64,000 nucleotides of DNA from Arion vulgaris (lineage: Eukaryota; Mollusca; Gastropoda; Stylommatophora; Arionidae). The notes beneath the pieces were generated by a model. It searched no databases and had not been told where the DNA came from. It saw only the letters and a program-made list of their open reading frames with translations. Made by a program: the position numbers and the translations under genes. Numbering within the stretch: position 1 is the stretch's first letter; every line of letters starts with the position of its first letter. The stretch spans positions 25,872,397 through 25,936,396 of the forward strand of contig CM036758.1 of NCBI GenBank assembly GCA_020796225.1. Direction: 5' to 3'. Below are positions 11,253-23,811 of this stretch, piece by piece.

Positions 11253-11742
11253 TGAGGAGAACTTGTAGCAACCTGGGCAGGTCACTTCTGTTGAACGAGG
11301 AGAACTTGTAGCAACCTGAGCAGGTCACTTCTGTTGAACGAGGAGAACTTGTAGCATCCTGGGCAGGTCACTTCTGCTGAACGAGGAGAACTTGTAGCAG
11401 CCTGGGCAGGTCACTTCTGCTGAACGAGGAGAACTTGTAGCAAGTTGGGCAGATCACTTCTGTTGAACGAGGAGAACTTGTAGCATCCTGGGCAGGTCAC
11501 TTCTGCTGAACGAGGAGAACTTGTAGCAGCCTGGGCAGGTCACTTCTGCTGAACGAGGAGAACTTGTAGCAAGTTGGGCAGATCACTTCTGTTGAACGAG
11601 GAGAACTTGTAGCATCCTGGGCAGGTCACTTCTGTTGAACGAGGAGAACTTGTAGCATCCTGGGCAGGTCACTTCTGCTGAACGAGGAGAACTTGTAGCA
11701 AGTTGGGCAGGTCACTTCTGCTGAACGAGGAGAACTTGTAGC
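11253..11742. repeat. 43-bp minisatellite derived from transposase codons (right part)
   Basis: About 11.5 further copies of the 43-bp unit, with a trimer higher-order pattern (CATCCTGGG / CAGCCTGGG / CAAGTTGGGCAGATC variants) repeating at about 129 bp around 11,360-11,620. The last copy flows back into transposase coding sequence at GAACTTGTAGCTCTTTG. Confidence 0.95.
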
Positions 11743-11900
11743 TCTTTGTTCATACATTAATGCAGTTGGAAATTTTATACCACCATTTTATATATTTCTT
11801 AAGTGAATTTTCGAGATAGTATGTTGAAAAGAGCCCCGTCTGGAAGCAAAGGTACATCCAACCGGTCAAGATGGATGAACTCAGAAAAGTCAATCAAAAG
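11727..11900 (+). pseudogene. Pogo/CENP-B-like transposase, downstream continuation
   Basis: Immediately after the minisatellite the DDE_1 reading resumes at the expected place: ELVALCSYINAVGNFIPPFY, then (after a frame change) MLKRAPSGSKGTSNRSRWMN. In intact relatives ERGELVT is directly followed by the INAVGNFIPP block and then the GAPPGS-like block, so the two halves belong to one gene split by array expansion. Beyond about 11,900 similarity fades; the catalytic second Asp (LLDNH-type block) is not recognisable. Confidence 0.8.
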
Positions 11901-12140
11901 GTCAATATTTCATTATACTGCAAAAATAGCATGGGTCAACAACTGTCTCAAAGAATGGATGGTTCATTACTTGAAATATCACAAAACACAACAGTCATTA
12001 ATTATGCCTCAGGAATTTGCCACAGATGCAGATGATATTCTCATGAAACTTTCGCCCCCTGTTGACAATGTAGGGACTGTAAAAAACGAAATCGACTTAT
12101 TTTTCCTGTGGATTTCTCCTATTTTAATCTTCAGTGATGC

Positions 12141-12285
12141 AGATAATCTCCATGTTGTACAGCCATATATGTGATAGATAATCTCCATATTGTACAGCCA
12201 TGTATGTGACAGATAATCTCCATGTTGTACAGCCATATTTGTGACAGATAATCTCCATGTTGTACAGACATGCATGTGAAAGATG
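12141..12285. repeat. 35-bp minisatellite (4 copies)
   Basis: Four 35-bp units with AGATAATCTCCATGTTGTAC, starting at 12,141 and 12,176, and ending in a diverged copy. It lies in the 3' part of the transposon. Confidence 0.92.
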
Positions 12286-12499
12286 TAAGAAGTTAGAGAA
12301 AAACAACTTTTTACATCTGTTGGGAAGCTTGTCATGTGTCATAATTTTAGACCCGCTGTGCCCCTAGTAATGAACCACTGTGTCCCTATACTGGGGCACA
12401 ACGGGCCATGTGAGGTAGGGTGCTTGTAACTTATTTTATGCCTAACAGTTGTTAGTTTAACACAAAATATATATTTACAATGAACCTAAGTGGTCACCC

Positions 12500-13105
12500 T
12501 ATGCACTGGTGTGTTATGTGTTATGTGTGTTAATCCCGTCATGCCTAGTGACACATGGGGCTTCAGAAAGGACTTTCCATGCTCTCCTGTCCCGTGCAAC
12601 CTTCAGCGCAGAGCCCCAGAGATGCGGTGTCCAGTTCCTCTTCCATCATGCGCCTCCATGTTGTCCGTGGTCTGCCTTTCTTCTCTTTCCCTCTGGTGTC
12701 CAAGTGAGGGCTATCCTTGCAGGCATTTCTTGTCTCATTCTCATAACATGTCCGAGCCATTTCCATCTTCTCTTTTTGAGTATGTCATTCATTGCCTCTT
12801 GTCTTGTGTCTTGGAGTAGTTGGTTATTGGATATTTTACTGGCCAAAAGATTCCCAAGATTCTGCGAAGACAAGAGTGGTGGAAAACTGACAGCCTGCTA
12901 GTATCTCCTTTGGTCATCCTCCAACACTCCGATCCGTAGAGCAAAACTGGCAAACACAATGCTTTTATAGAGTTTAAGCTTTGTGGTCCTATTGTAGATT
13001 TTGGACTTCCATACTGGTTTCATTCTGGCAAAAGCGGTTCTGGCCTTACTTAGACGTGATTTTATATCTTCTTCCTCTGTGCCACCATTTAGTGTCAGTG
13101 CACTG
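12500..13105 (-). pseudogene. LINE C-terminal region, antisense
   Basis: Minus-strand reading gives GGTEEEDIKSRLSKARTAFA, then KPVWKSKIYN, LPVLLYGSECWRMTK (after a one-base frameshift), CLRRILGIFWP, RRWKWLGHVMRMRQEMPARI and a KRRKADHG/KGRPRTTWRRMMEEEL tail. This is the portion downstream of the reverse transcriptase in an RTE/CR1-like LINE. The same family occurs at 38,905-39,627, where the 3' coding end is also close to the motif TGACACAT. Frameshifts make it non-functional. The plus-strand frames of 109 and 130 residues over it are shadows. Confidence 0.82.
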
Positions 13106-13879
13106 GTACACTAAACTTAAATACAACTTAAAAACTCTTGAAGCTGAATTTATTTCCCCAAAATGTGACCCACTGTGCTCCGATTTCCCTACCCCACCCT
13201 ACAAAGCAGAGAAGTTAACTAAGAAAAATATAAGTACCTCACACTACCAAGTGGAGACGTTAACTAAGAAAAATATAAGTACCTCACACTACCAAGTGGA
13301 GACGTTAACTAAGAAAAATATAAGTACCCCACACTACCAAGTGGAGAAGTTAACTAAGAAAAATATAAGTACCTCACACTACCAAGTAGAGAAGTTAACT
13401 AAGAAAAATATAAATACCTCACACTACCAAGTGGAGAAGTTAACTAAGAAAAATATAAGTACCTCACACTACCAAGTAGAGAAGTTAACTAAGAAAAATA
13501 TAAATACCTCACACTACCAAGTAGAGAAGTTAACTAAGAAAAATATAAATACCCCACACTACCAAGTAGAGAAGTTAACTAAGAAAAATATAAGTACCTC
13601 ACACTACCAAGTAGAGAAGTTAACTAAGAAAAAAATAAGTACCTCACACTACCAAGTAGAGAAGTTAACTAAGAAAAATATAAGTATCTCACACTACCAA
13701 GTGGAGAAGTTAACTAAGAAAAATATAAGTACCCCACATTACCAAGTGGAGAAGTTAACTAAGAAAAATATAAGTACCCCACACTACCAAGTAGAGAAGT
13801 CAACTAAGAAAAATATAAGTACCCCACACTACCAAGTGGAGACGTTAACTAAGAAAAAAATAAGTACCCACACTACCAA

Positions 13880-16300
13880 GTGGAGAAGTTAACTAAGAAA
13901 AATATAAATACCTCACACTACCAAGTAGAGAAGTTAACTAAGAAAAAAATAAGTATCTCACACTACCAAGTAGAGAAGTTAACTAAGAAAAATATAAATA
14001 CCCCACACTACCACCAAGTAGAAAAGTCAACTAAGAAAAATATAAGTACCTCACACTACCAAGTGGAGAAGTTAACTAAGAAAATATAAGTACCCCACAC
14101 TACCAAGTAGAGAAGTTAACTAAGAAAAATATAAGTACCTCACACTACCAAGTAGAGAAGTTAACTAAGAAAAATATAAATACCTCACACTACCACCAAG
14201 TAGAAAAGTCAACTAAGAAAAATATAAGTACCTCACACTACCAAGTGGAGAAGTTAACTAAGAAAATATAAGTACCTCACACTACAAAGTGGAGAAGTTA
14301 ACTAAGAAAAATATAAGTATCTCACACTACCAAGTAGAGAAGTTAACTAAGAAAAATATAAGTATCTCACACTACCAAGTGGAGAAGTTAACTAAGAAAA
14401 ATATAAGTATCTCACACTAACAAGTAGAGAAGTTAACTAAGAAAAATATAAATACCTCACACTACCAAGTAGAGAAGTTAACTAAGAAAAATATGAGTAT
14501 CTCACACTACCAAGTAGAGAAGTTAACTAAGAAAAATATAAGTATCTCACACTACAAAGTGGAGAAGTTAACTAAGAAAAATATAAGTAACCCACACTAC
14601 CAAGTGGAGAAGTTAACTAAGAAAAATATAAGTACCACACACTACCAAGTAGAGAAGTTAACTAAGAAAAATATAAGTACCCCACACTACCAAGTAGAGA
14701 AGTTAACTAAGAAAAATATAAGTATCTCACACTACAAAGTGGAGAAGTTAACTAAGAAAAATATAAGTAACCCACACTACCAAGTGGAGAAGTTAACTAA
14801 GAAAAATATAAGTACCACACACTACCAAGTAGAGAAGTCAACTAAGAAAAATATAAATACCTCACACTACCAAGTAGAGAAGTTAACTAAGAAAATATAA
14901 GTACCCCACACTACCAAGTAGAGAAGTTAACTAAGAAAAATATAAATACCTCACACTACCAAGTAGAGAAGTTAACTAAGAAAAATATAAGTATCTCACA
15001 CTACCAAGTGGAGAAGTTAACTAAGAAAAATATAAGTACCTCACACTACCACCAAGTAGAAAAGTCAACTAAGAAAAATATAAGTACCTCACACTACCAA
15101 GTGGAGAAGTTAACTAAGAAAATATAAGTACCCCACACTACCAAGTAGAGAAGTTAACTAAGAAAAATATAAGTATCTCACACTACCAAGTGGAGAAGTT
15201 AACTAAGAAAATATAAGTACCTACACTACCAAGTAGAGAAGTTAACTAAGAAAAAAATAAGTATCTCACACTACCAAGTGGAGAAGTTAACTAAGAAAAA
15301 TATAAGTATCTCACACTACCAAGTAGAGAAGTTAACTAAGAAAAATATAAATACCTCACACTACCAAGTAGAGAAGTTAACTAAGAAAAATATAAGAATC
15401 TCACACTACCAAGTAGAGAAGTTAACTAAGAAAAATATAAGTACCCCACACTACCAAGTAGAGAAGTCAACTAAGAAAAATATAAGTACCTCACACTACC
15501 AAGTAGAGAAGTTAACTAAGAAAAATATAAGTACCTCACACTACCAAGTAGAGAAGTTAACTAAGAAAAATATAAGTACCTCACACTACCAAGTAGAGAA
15601 GTTAACTAAGAAAAATATAAGTACCTCACACTATCAAGTAGAGAAGTTAACTAAGAAAAATATAAGTATCTCACACTACCACCAAGTAGAAAAGTCAACT
15701 AAGAAAAATATAAGTACCTCACACTACCAAGTAGAGAAGTTAACTAAGAAAAATATAAGTATCTCACACTACCAAGTAGAGAAGTCAACTAAGAAAAATA
15801 TAAGTACCCCACACTACCAAGTAGAGAAGTTAACTAAGAAAAATATAAGTACCTCACACTACCAAGTAGAGAAGTTAACTAAGAAAAATATAAGTATCTC
15901 ACACTACCAAGTGGAGAAGTTAACTAAGAAAAATATAAGTACCCCACACTACCAAGTAGAGAAGTCAACTAAGAAAAATATAAGTATCTCACACTACCAA
16001 GTAGAGAAGTTAACTAAGAAAAATATAAGTATCTCACACTACCAAGTGGAGAAGTTAACTAAGAAAAATATAAATACCTCACACTACCAAGTAGAGAAGT
16101 TAACTAAGAAAAATATAAATACCTCACACTACCAAGTAGAGAAGTTAACTAAGAAAAATATAAGTATCTCACACTACCAAGTGGAGAAGTTAACTAAGAA
16201 AAATATAAGTACCTCACACTACCACCAAGTAGAAAAGTCAACTAAGAAAAATATAAGTACCTCACACTACCAAGTGGAGAAGTTAACTAAGAAAATATAA
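13880..16300. repeat. Higher-order block of satellite B, copy 1
   Basis: The order of variant monomers here is repeated about 4.69 kb downstream (about 18,568-20,990). Anchors: the unique ATATGAGTAT monomer at 14,491 and 19,180 (offset 4689); the one-base-deleted monomer ending the open frame at 14,089 and 18,777 (offset 4688); the TATAAGAATC monomer at 15,391 and 20,084 (offset 4693). Confidence 0.88.
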
Positions 16301-18567
16301 GTACCCCACACTACCAAGTGGAGAAGTTAACTAAGAAAAATATAAGTATCTCACACTACCAAGTAGAGAAGTTAACTAAGAAAAATATAAGTATCTCACA
16401 CTACCAAGTGGAGAAGTTAACTAAGAAAATATAAGTACCCACATTAGCAAGTGGAGAAGTTAACTAAGAAAATATAAATACCCCACACTACCAAGTAGAG
16501 AAGTCAACTAAGAAAAATATAAGTACCACACACTACCAAGTAGAGAAGTTAACTAAGAAAAATATAAGTACCCCACACTACCAAGTAGAGAAGTTAACTA
16601 AGAAAAATATAAATACCTCACACTACCAAGTGGAGAAGTTAACTAAGAAAAATATAAGTACCTCACACTACCAAGTAGAGAAGTTAACTAAGAAAAATAT
16701 AAGTACCCCACACTACCAAGTAGAGAAGTTAACTAAGAAAAATATAAATACCTCACACTACCACCAAGTAGAAAAGTCAACTAAGAAAAATATAAGTACC
16801 TCACACTACCAAGTGGAGAAGTTAACTAAGAAAAATATAAGTAGCTCACACTACCAAGTGGAGAAGTTAACTAAGAAAAATATAAGTATCTCACACTACC
16901 AAGTAGAGAAGTTAACTAAGAAAAATATAAGTATCTCACACTACCAAGTGGAGAAGTTAACTAAGAAAAATATAAGTATCTCACACTACCAAGTAGAGAA
17001 GTTAACTAAGAAAAATATAAGTATCTCACACTACCAAGTGGAGAAGTTAACTAAGAAAAATATAAATACCCCACACTACCAAGTAGAGAAGTCAACTAAG
17101 AAAAATATAAGTACCCCACACTACCAAGAGTAGAAGTTAACTAAGAAAATATAAGTATCTCACACTACCAAGTAGAGAAGTTAACTAAGAAAAATATAAA
17201 TACCTCACACTACCACCAAGTAGAAAAGTCAACTAAGAAAAATATAAGTACCTCACACTACCAAGTGGAGAAGTTAACTAAGAAAATATAAGTACCCCAC
17301 ACTACCAAGTAGAGAAGTCAACTAAGAAAATATAAGTACCCACACTACGAAGTGGAGACGTTAACTAAGAAAATATAAGTACCTCACACTACCAAGTAGA
17401 GAAGTCAACTAAGAAAAATATAAGTACCCCACACTACCAAGTGGAGAAGTTAACTAAGAAAATATAAGTACCCCACACTACCAAGTAGAGAAGTTAACTA
17501 AGAAAAATATAAGTACCTCACACTACCAAGTAGAGAAGTTAACTAAGAAAAATATAAGTACTTCACACTACCAAGTAGAGAAGTTAACAAAGAAAAATAT
17601 AAGTACCCCACACTACCAAGTGGAGAAGTTAACTAAGAAAAATATAAGTACCCCACAATACCAAGTAGAGAAGTTAACTAAGAAAAATATAAGTATCTCA
17701 CACTATCAGGTAGAGAAGTTAACTAAGAAAATCATAAGTACCCCACACTACCAAGTGAAGAAGTTAACGAAGAAAAATATAAGTACCCCACACTACCAAG
17801 TGGAGAAGTTAACTAAGAAAAATATAAGTACCTCACACTACCAAGTGGAGAAGTTAACTAAGAAAAATATAAGTATCTCACACTACCAAGTAGAGAAGTT
17901 AACTAAGAAAAATATAAATACCTCACACTACCAAGTAGAGAAGTTAACTAAGAAAAATATAAGTACCTCACACTACCAAGTAGAGAAGTTAACTAAGAAA
18001 AATATAAGTATCTCACACTACCAAGTAGAGAAGTTAACTAAGAAAAATATAAGTACCTCACACTACCAAGTAGAGAAGTTAACTAAGAAAAATATAAGTA
18101 TCTCACACTACCAAGTAGAGAAGTTAACTAAGAAAAATATAAATATCTCACACTACCAAGTAGAAAAGTCAACTAAGAAAAATATAAGTACCTCACACTG
18201 CCAAGTAGAGAAGTTAACTAAGAAAAACATAAATACCTCACACTACCACCAAGTAGAAAAGTCAACTAAGAAAAAAATAAGTACCTCACACTACCAAGTA
18301 GAGAAGTCAAATAAGAAAAATATAAGTACCTCACACTACCAAGTAGAGAAGTCAAATAAGAAAAATATAAGTACCTCACACTACCAAGTAGAGAAGTCAA
18401 CTAAGAAAAATATAAGTACCTCACACTACGAAGTGGAGACGTTAACTAAGAAAAATATAAGTACCTCACACTACCAAGTAGAGAAGTCAACTAAGAAAAA
18501 TATAAGTACCCCACACTACCAAGTGGAGACGTTAACTAAGAAAAATATAAGTACCCCACACTACCAA

Positions 18568-20990
18568 GTGGAGAAGTTAACTAAGAAAAATATAAATACC
18601 TCACACTACCAAGTAGAGAAGTTAACTAAGAAAAATATAAGTATCTCACACTACCAAGTAGAGAAGTTAACTAAGAAAAATATAAATACCCCACACTACC
18701 ACCAAGTAGAAAAGTCAACTAAGAAAAATATAAGTACCTCACACTACCAAGTGGAGAAGTTAACTAAGAAAATATAAGTACCCCACACTACCAAGTGGAG
18801 AAGTTAACTAAGAAAAATATAAGTACCTCACACTACCAAGTAGAGAAGTTAACTAAGAAAAATATAAATACCTCACACTACCACCAAGTAGAAAAGTCAA
18901 CTAAGAAAAATATAAGTACCTCACACTACCAAGTGGAGAAGTTAACTAAGAAAAATATAAGTACCTCACACTACAAAGTGGAGAAGTTAACTAAGAAAAA
19001 TATAAGTATCTCACACTACCAAGTAGAGAAGTTAACTAAGAAAAATATAAGTATCTCACACTACCAAGTGGAGAAGTTAACTAAGAAAAATATAAGTATC
19101 TCACACTAACAAGTAGAGAAGTTAACTAAGAAAAATATAAATACCTCACACTACCAAGTAGAGAAGTTAACTAAGAAAAATATGAGTATCTCACACTACC
19201 AAGTAGAGAAGTTAACTAAGAAAAATATAAGTATCTCACACTACAAAGTGGAGAAGTTAACTAAGAAAAATATAAGTAACCCACACTACCAAGTGGAGAT
19301 GTTAACTAAGAAAAATATAAGTACCACACACTACCAAGTAGAGAAGTTAACTAAGAAAAATATAAGTACCCCACACTACCAAGTAGAGAAGTTAACTAAG
19401 AAAAATATAAGTATCTCACACTACAAAGTGGAGAAGTTAACTAAGAAAAATATAAGTAACCCACACTACCAAGTGGAGAAGTTAACTAAGAAAAATATAA
19501 GTACCACACACTACCAAGTAGAGAAGTCAACTAAGAAAAATATAAATACCTCACACTACCAAGTAGAGAAGTTAACTAAGAAAAATATAAGTACCCCACA
19601 CTACCAAGTAGAGAAGTTAACTAAGAAAAATATAAATACCTCACACTACCAAGTAGAGAAGTTAACTAAGAAAAATATAAGTATCTCACACTACCAAGTG
19701 GAGAAGTTAACTAAGAAAAATATAAGTACCTCACACTACCACCAAGTAGAAAAGTCAACTAAGAAAAATATAAGTACCTCACACTACCAAGTGGAGAAGT
19801 TAACTAAGAAAAATATAAGTACCTCACACTACCAAGTGGAGAAGTTAACTAAGAAAAATATAAGTATCTCACACTACCAAGTGGAGAAGTTAACTAAGAA
19901 AAATATAAGTACCTCACACTACCAAGTAGAGAAGTTAACTAAGAAAAATATAAGTATCTCACACTACCAAGTGGAGAAGTTAACTAAGAAAAATATAAGT
20001 ATCTCACACTACCAAGTAGAGAAGTTAACTAAGAAAAATATAAATACCTCACACTACCAAGTAGAGAAGTTAACTAAGAAAAATATAAGAATCTCACACT
20101 ACCAAGTAGAGAAGTTAACTAAGAAAAATATAAGTACCCCACACTACCAAGTAGAGAAGTCAACTAAGAAAAATATAAGTACCTCACACTACCAAGTAGA
20201 GAAGTTAACTAAGAAAAAAATAAGTACCTCACACTACCAAGTAGAGAAGTTAACTAAGAAAAATATAAGTACCTCACACTACCAAGTAGAGAAGTTAACT
20301 AAGAAAAAAATAAGTACCTCACACTATCAAGTAGAGAAGTTAACTAAGAAAAATATAAGTATCTCACACTACCACCAAGTAGAAAAGTCAACTAAGAAAA
20401 ATATAAGTACCTCACACTACCAAGTAGAGAAGTTAACTAAGAAAAATATAAGTATCTCACACTACCAAGTAGAGAAGTCAACTAAGAAAAATATAAGTAC
20501 CCCACACTACCAAGTAGAGAAGTTAACTAAGAAAAATATAAGTACCTCACACTACCAAGTAGAGAAGTTAACTAAGAAAAATATAAGTATCTCACACTAC
20601 CAAGTGGAGAAGTTAACTAAGAAAATATAAGTACCCCACACTACCAAGTAGAGAAGTCAACTAAGAAAAATATAAGTATCTCACACTACCAAGTAGAGAA
20701 GTTAACTAAGAAAAATATAAGTATCTCACACTACCAAGTGGAGAAGTTAACTAAGAAAAATATAAATACCTCACACTACCAAGTGGAGAAGTTAACTAAG
20801 AAAAATATAAGTACCACACTACCAAAAGAAGTTATAAGAAAAATATAGTCTCACACTACCAAGTGAGAAAACTAGAAAATATAAGTACCCACACTACCAA
20901 GTGAGAAGTTAACTAAGAAAATATAAGTACCACACTCCAAGTGAGAAGTTAACTAAGAAAATATAAGTACCCCACACTACCAAGTAGAGA
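18568..20990. repeat. Higher-order block of satellite B, copy 2
   Basis: Second copy of the 13,880-16,300 monomer series. It differs by a handful of substitutions (for example AAAAAATAAG monomers near 20,215 and 20,308) and single-base gains or losses. The distal portion grades into the decayed segment that starts at about 20,810. Confidence 0.86.
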
Positions 20991-23811
20991 AGTTAACTAA
21001 GAAAATATAAAATCCACACTACCAAGTGAGAAGTTAACTAAGAAAATATAAGTACCACACTACCAAGTAGAGAAGTTAACTAAGAAAATATAATACCTCA
21101 CACTACCAAGTAGAAGTTAACTAAGAAAATATAAGTATCTCACACTACCAAGTGAGAAGTTAACTAAAAAATATAAGTACCTACACTACCAAGTAGAAGT
21201 TAACTAAGAAAATATAAGTACCCCACACTACAAGTGAGAAGTTAACTAAGAAAATATAAGTACCCTCCATACAAAAAAACCACCAAGTAGAAAGTAACTA
21301 AGAAAATATAAGTACCCACACTACCAAGTAGAGAAGTTAACTAAGAAAATATAATACCACACTACCAAGTAGAAAGTTAACTAAGAAAATATAAGTACCA
21401 CACTACAAGGAAAGTTAACTAAGAAAAATATAAGACCTCACACTACCAAGTAGAGAAGTTAACTAAGAAAAATATAAGTACCCCACACTACCAAGTGGAG
21501 AAGTTAACTAAGAAAAATATAAGAATCTCACACTACCAAGTAGAGAAGTTAACTAAGAAAAATATAATATCCACACTACAAGTGAGAAGTAACTAAGAAA
21601 ATATAAGTACCCACACTACCAAGTAGAGAAGTTAATAAGAAAATATAATACTCACACTACCAAGTAGAGAAGTTAACTAAAAAATATAAAACTCACACAC
21701 CAAGTAGAAAGTTAACTAAGAAAATATAAGTACCCACACTACCAAGTGAGAAGTTAACTAAGAAAATATAAGTACCCCACACTACCAAGTAGAGAATAAC
21801 TAAGAAAATATATACCCACACTACCAAGTGAGAAGTTAACTAAGAAAATATAAGTACCACACTACCAAGTGAGAAGTTAACTAAAAAATATAAGTACCCC
21901 ACACTACCAAGTAGAGAGTTAACTAAGAAAATATAAGTACCCCACACTACCAAGTAGAGAAGTTAACTAAGAAAAATATAAGTACCTCACACTACCAAGT
22001 AGAGAAGTTAACTAAGAAAATATAAGTACTCACACTACCAAGTGAGAAGTTAACTAAGAAAAATATAGTACCCACACCAAGTGAGAAGTTAACTAAGAAA
22101 TATAAGTACCCCACACTACCAAGTAGAAGTTAACTAAGAAAAATAAGACCACACTACAGTGAAGTTAAGAAATATAGTACACACTACAAGAGGAGAACTA
22201 AAAAATATAAGTACCCCACTACAAGTGAGAAGTTAACTAAGAAAATATAATTCACATCCAAGTGAGAATTAATAAGAAAATAATCCCACACTACCAAGTA
22301 GAAGTTAACAAAAAATAATATCCACACACAAAGAAGTTAACTAAGAAAATATAGATCTCACACACCAAGTAGAGAAGTTAACTAAGAAAAATATAATTCA
22401 CACTACAAGTAGAAGTTAACTAAGAAAATATAATACTCCTCCAGTAGAAGTTAACTAAGAAAATATAAGTACCCCACACTACCAAGTAGAGAAGTTAACT
22501 AAGAAAAATATAAGTACCACACTCAAGTGAGAAGTTAACTAAGAAAATATAAGTATCTCACACTACAGTGAGAAGTTAACTAAGAAAATATAAGTCCACA
22601 CTCCAAGTAGAAGTTAACTAAGAAATATAAGACCCCACACTCCAAGTAGAAAGTTAACTAAGAAAAATATAGACTACACTACCAAGTAGAAAGTTAACAA
22701 GAAAATATAAGTACCACACTCCAAGTAGAAGTAACTAAGAAAAATATAAGTACCCACACCAAGTAGAAGTTAACTAAGAAAAATATAGTACCACCTCCAA
22801 GTGAAGTTAACTAAGAAATATAAGTACCTCCAAGTAGAAATTAACTAAGAAAATATAAGTACCCACACTACCAAGTAGAGAAGTTAACTAAGAAAATATA
22901 GTACCCACTACAAGTAGAAGTAACTAAGAAAATATAATTCCACACAGAAGTACTAAAAAAAATCCCCAGTGATTAACTGAAAATATAAGTACCCACACCT
23001 GAGTTAACTAGAAAATATATACCACACTACCAAGTGAGAAGAATAAGAAAATATAAGTTCTCACACTACCAAGTGAGAAGTTAACTAAGAAAATATAAAA
23101 TCTCACACTACCAAGTAGAGAAGTTAACTAAGAAAAATATAAGTACCCCACACTACCAAGTAGAGAAGTTAACTAAGAAAAATATAAGTACCCCACACTA
23201 CCAAGTAGAGAAGTTAACTAAGAAAAATATAAGTATCTCACACTACCAAGTGGAGAAGTTAACTAAGAAAAATATAAGTATCTCACACTACCAAGTAGAG
23301 AAGTTAACTAAGAAAAATATAAGTACCCCACACTACCAAGTAGAGAAGTTAACTAAGAAAAATATAAGTATCTCACACTACCAAGTAGAGAAGTTAACTA
23401 AGAAAAATATAAGTATCTCACACTACCAAGTAGAGAAGTTAACTAAGAAAAATATAAGAATCTCACACTACCAAGTAGAGAAGTTAACTAAGAAAAATAT
23501 AAGTACCCCACACTACCAAGTAGAGAAGTTAACTAAGAAAAATATAAGTATCTCACACTACCAAGTAGAGAAGTTAACTAAGAAAAATATAAGTACCCCA
23601 CACTACCAAGTAGAGAAGTTAACTAAGAAAAATATAAGAATCTCACACTACCAAGTAGAGAAGTTAACTAAGAAAAATATAAATACCTCACACTACCAAG
23701 TAGAGAAGTTAACTAAGAAAAATATAAATACCCCACTCCTACCAAGTGGAGTGTAAAAGGTAGCTTAAAAGTGTTGAGAATAGTGCACACAGTTTTTTAA
23801 AGTAACACATG

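Larger units (their letters stand above)
9682..13181 (+). mobile_element. Pogo/Tigger (CENP-B)-like DNA transposon with nested insertions
   Basis: The transposase remnants (9843-10,660 and 11,727-11,900) are flanked by oppositely oriented copies of one short motif: GGGGCAGAGTGGGTCAC at 9682-9698 and GGCACAGTGGGTCAT at 9708-9722 on the left; GACCCGCTGTGCCCC at 12,350-12,364 and GTGACCCACTGTGCTCC at 13,165-13,181 on the right. These look like terminal or subterminal inverted repeats. A further left-type copy sits at 7495-7511. A minus-strand LINE (12,500-13,105) lies between the inner and outer right-hand motifs. The exact termini and the target duplication (TA expected for this superfamily) are not resolved. 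Confidence 0.6.
13205..23752. repeat. 45-bp satellite B (about 230 copies)
   Basis: A 10.5-kb array of AAGTTAACTAAGAAAAATAT + AAGTACCTCACACTACCAAGTAGAG units. Variants include ACCTC/ATCTC/ACCCC, AAATACC for AAGTACC, GTAGAG/GTGGAG, GAAGTCAAC, and a 48-bp monomer with ACCACCAAGTAGAAAAG that recurs at intervals. It is about 84% identical to satellite A and in the same orientation. Frames of up to 482 residues (KKNISTSHYQVEKLT repeats) exist only because the period is divisible by three; they stop wherever a monomer loses one A. Monomers from about 20,810 to 23,100 are heavily decayed by 1-6-bp losses; the flanking monomers are clean. Confidence 0.98.

Noticed and set aside
12981..20630. Repeat proteins of 300-482 residues (KKNISTSHYQVEKLT units)
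   Set aside because: 45-bp satellite B; the frames begin and end at single-base monomer variants and lack any other gene signal.
1..23752. CRISPR-like direct repeats
   Set aside because: Units are contiguous with no unique spacers, no cas genes, and the genome is eukaryotic.
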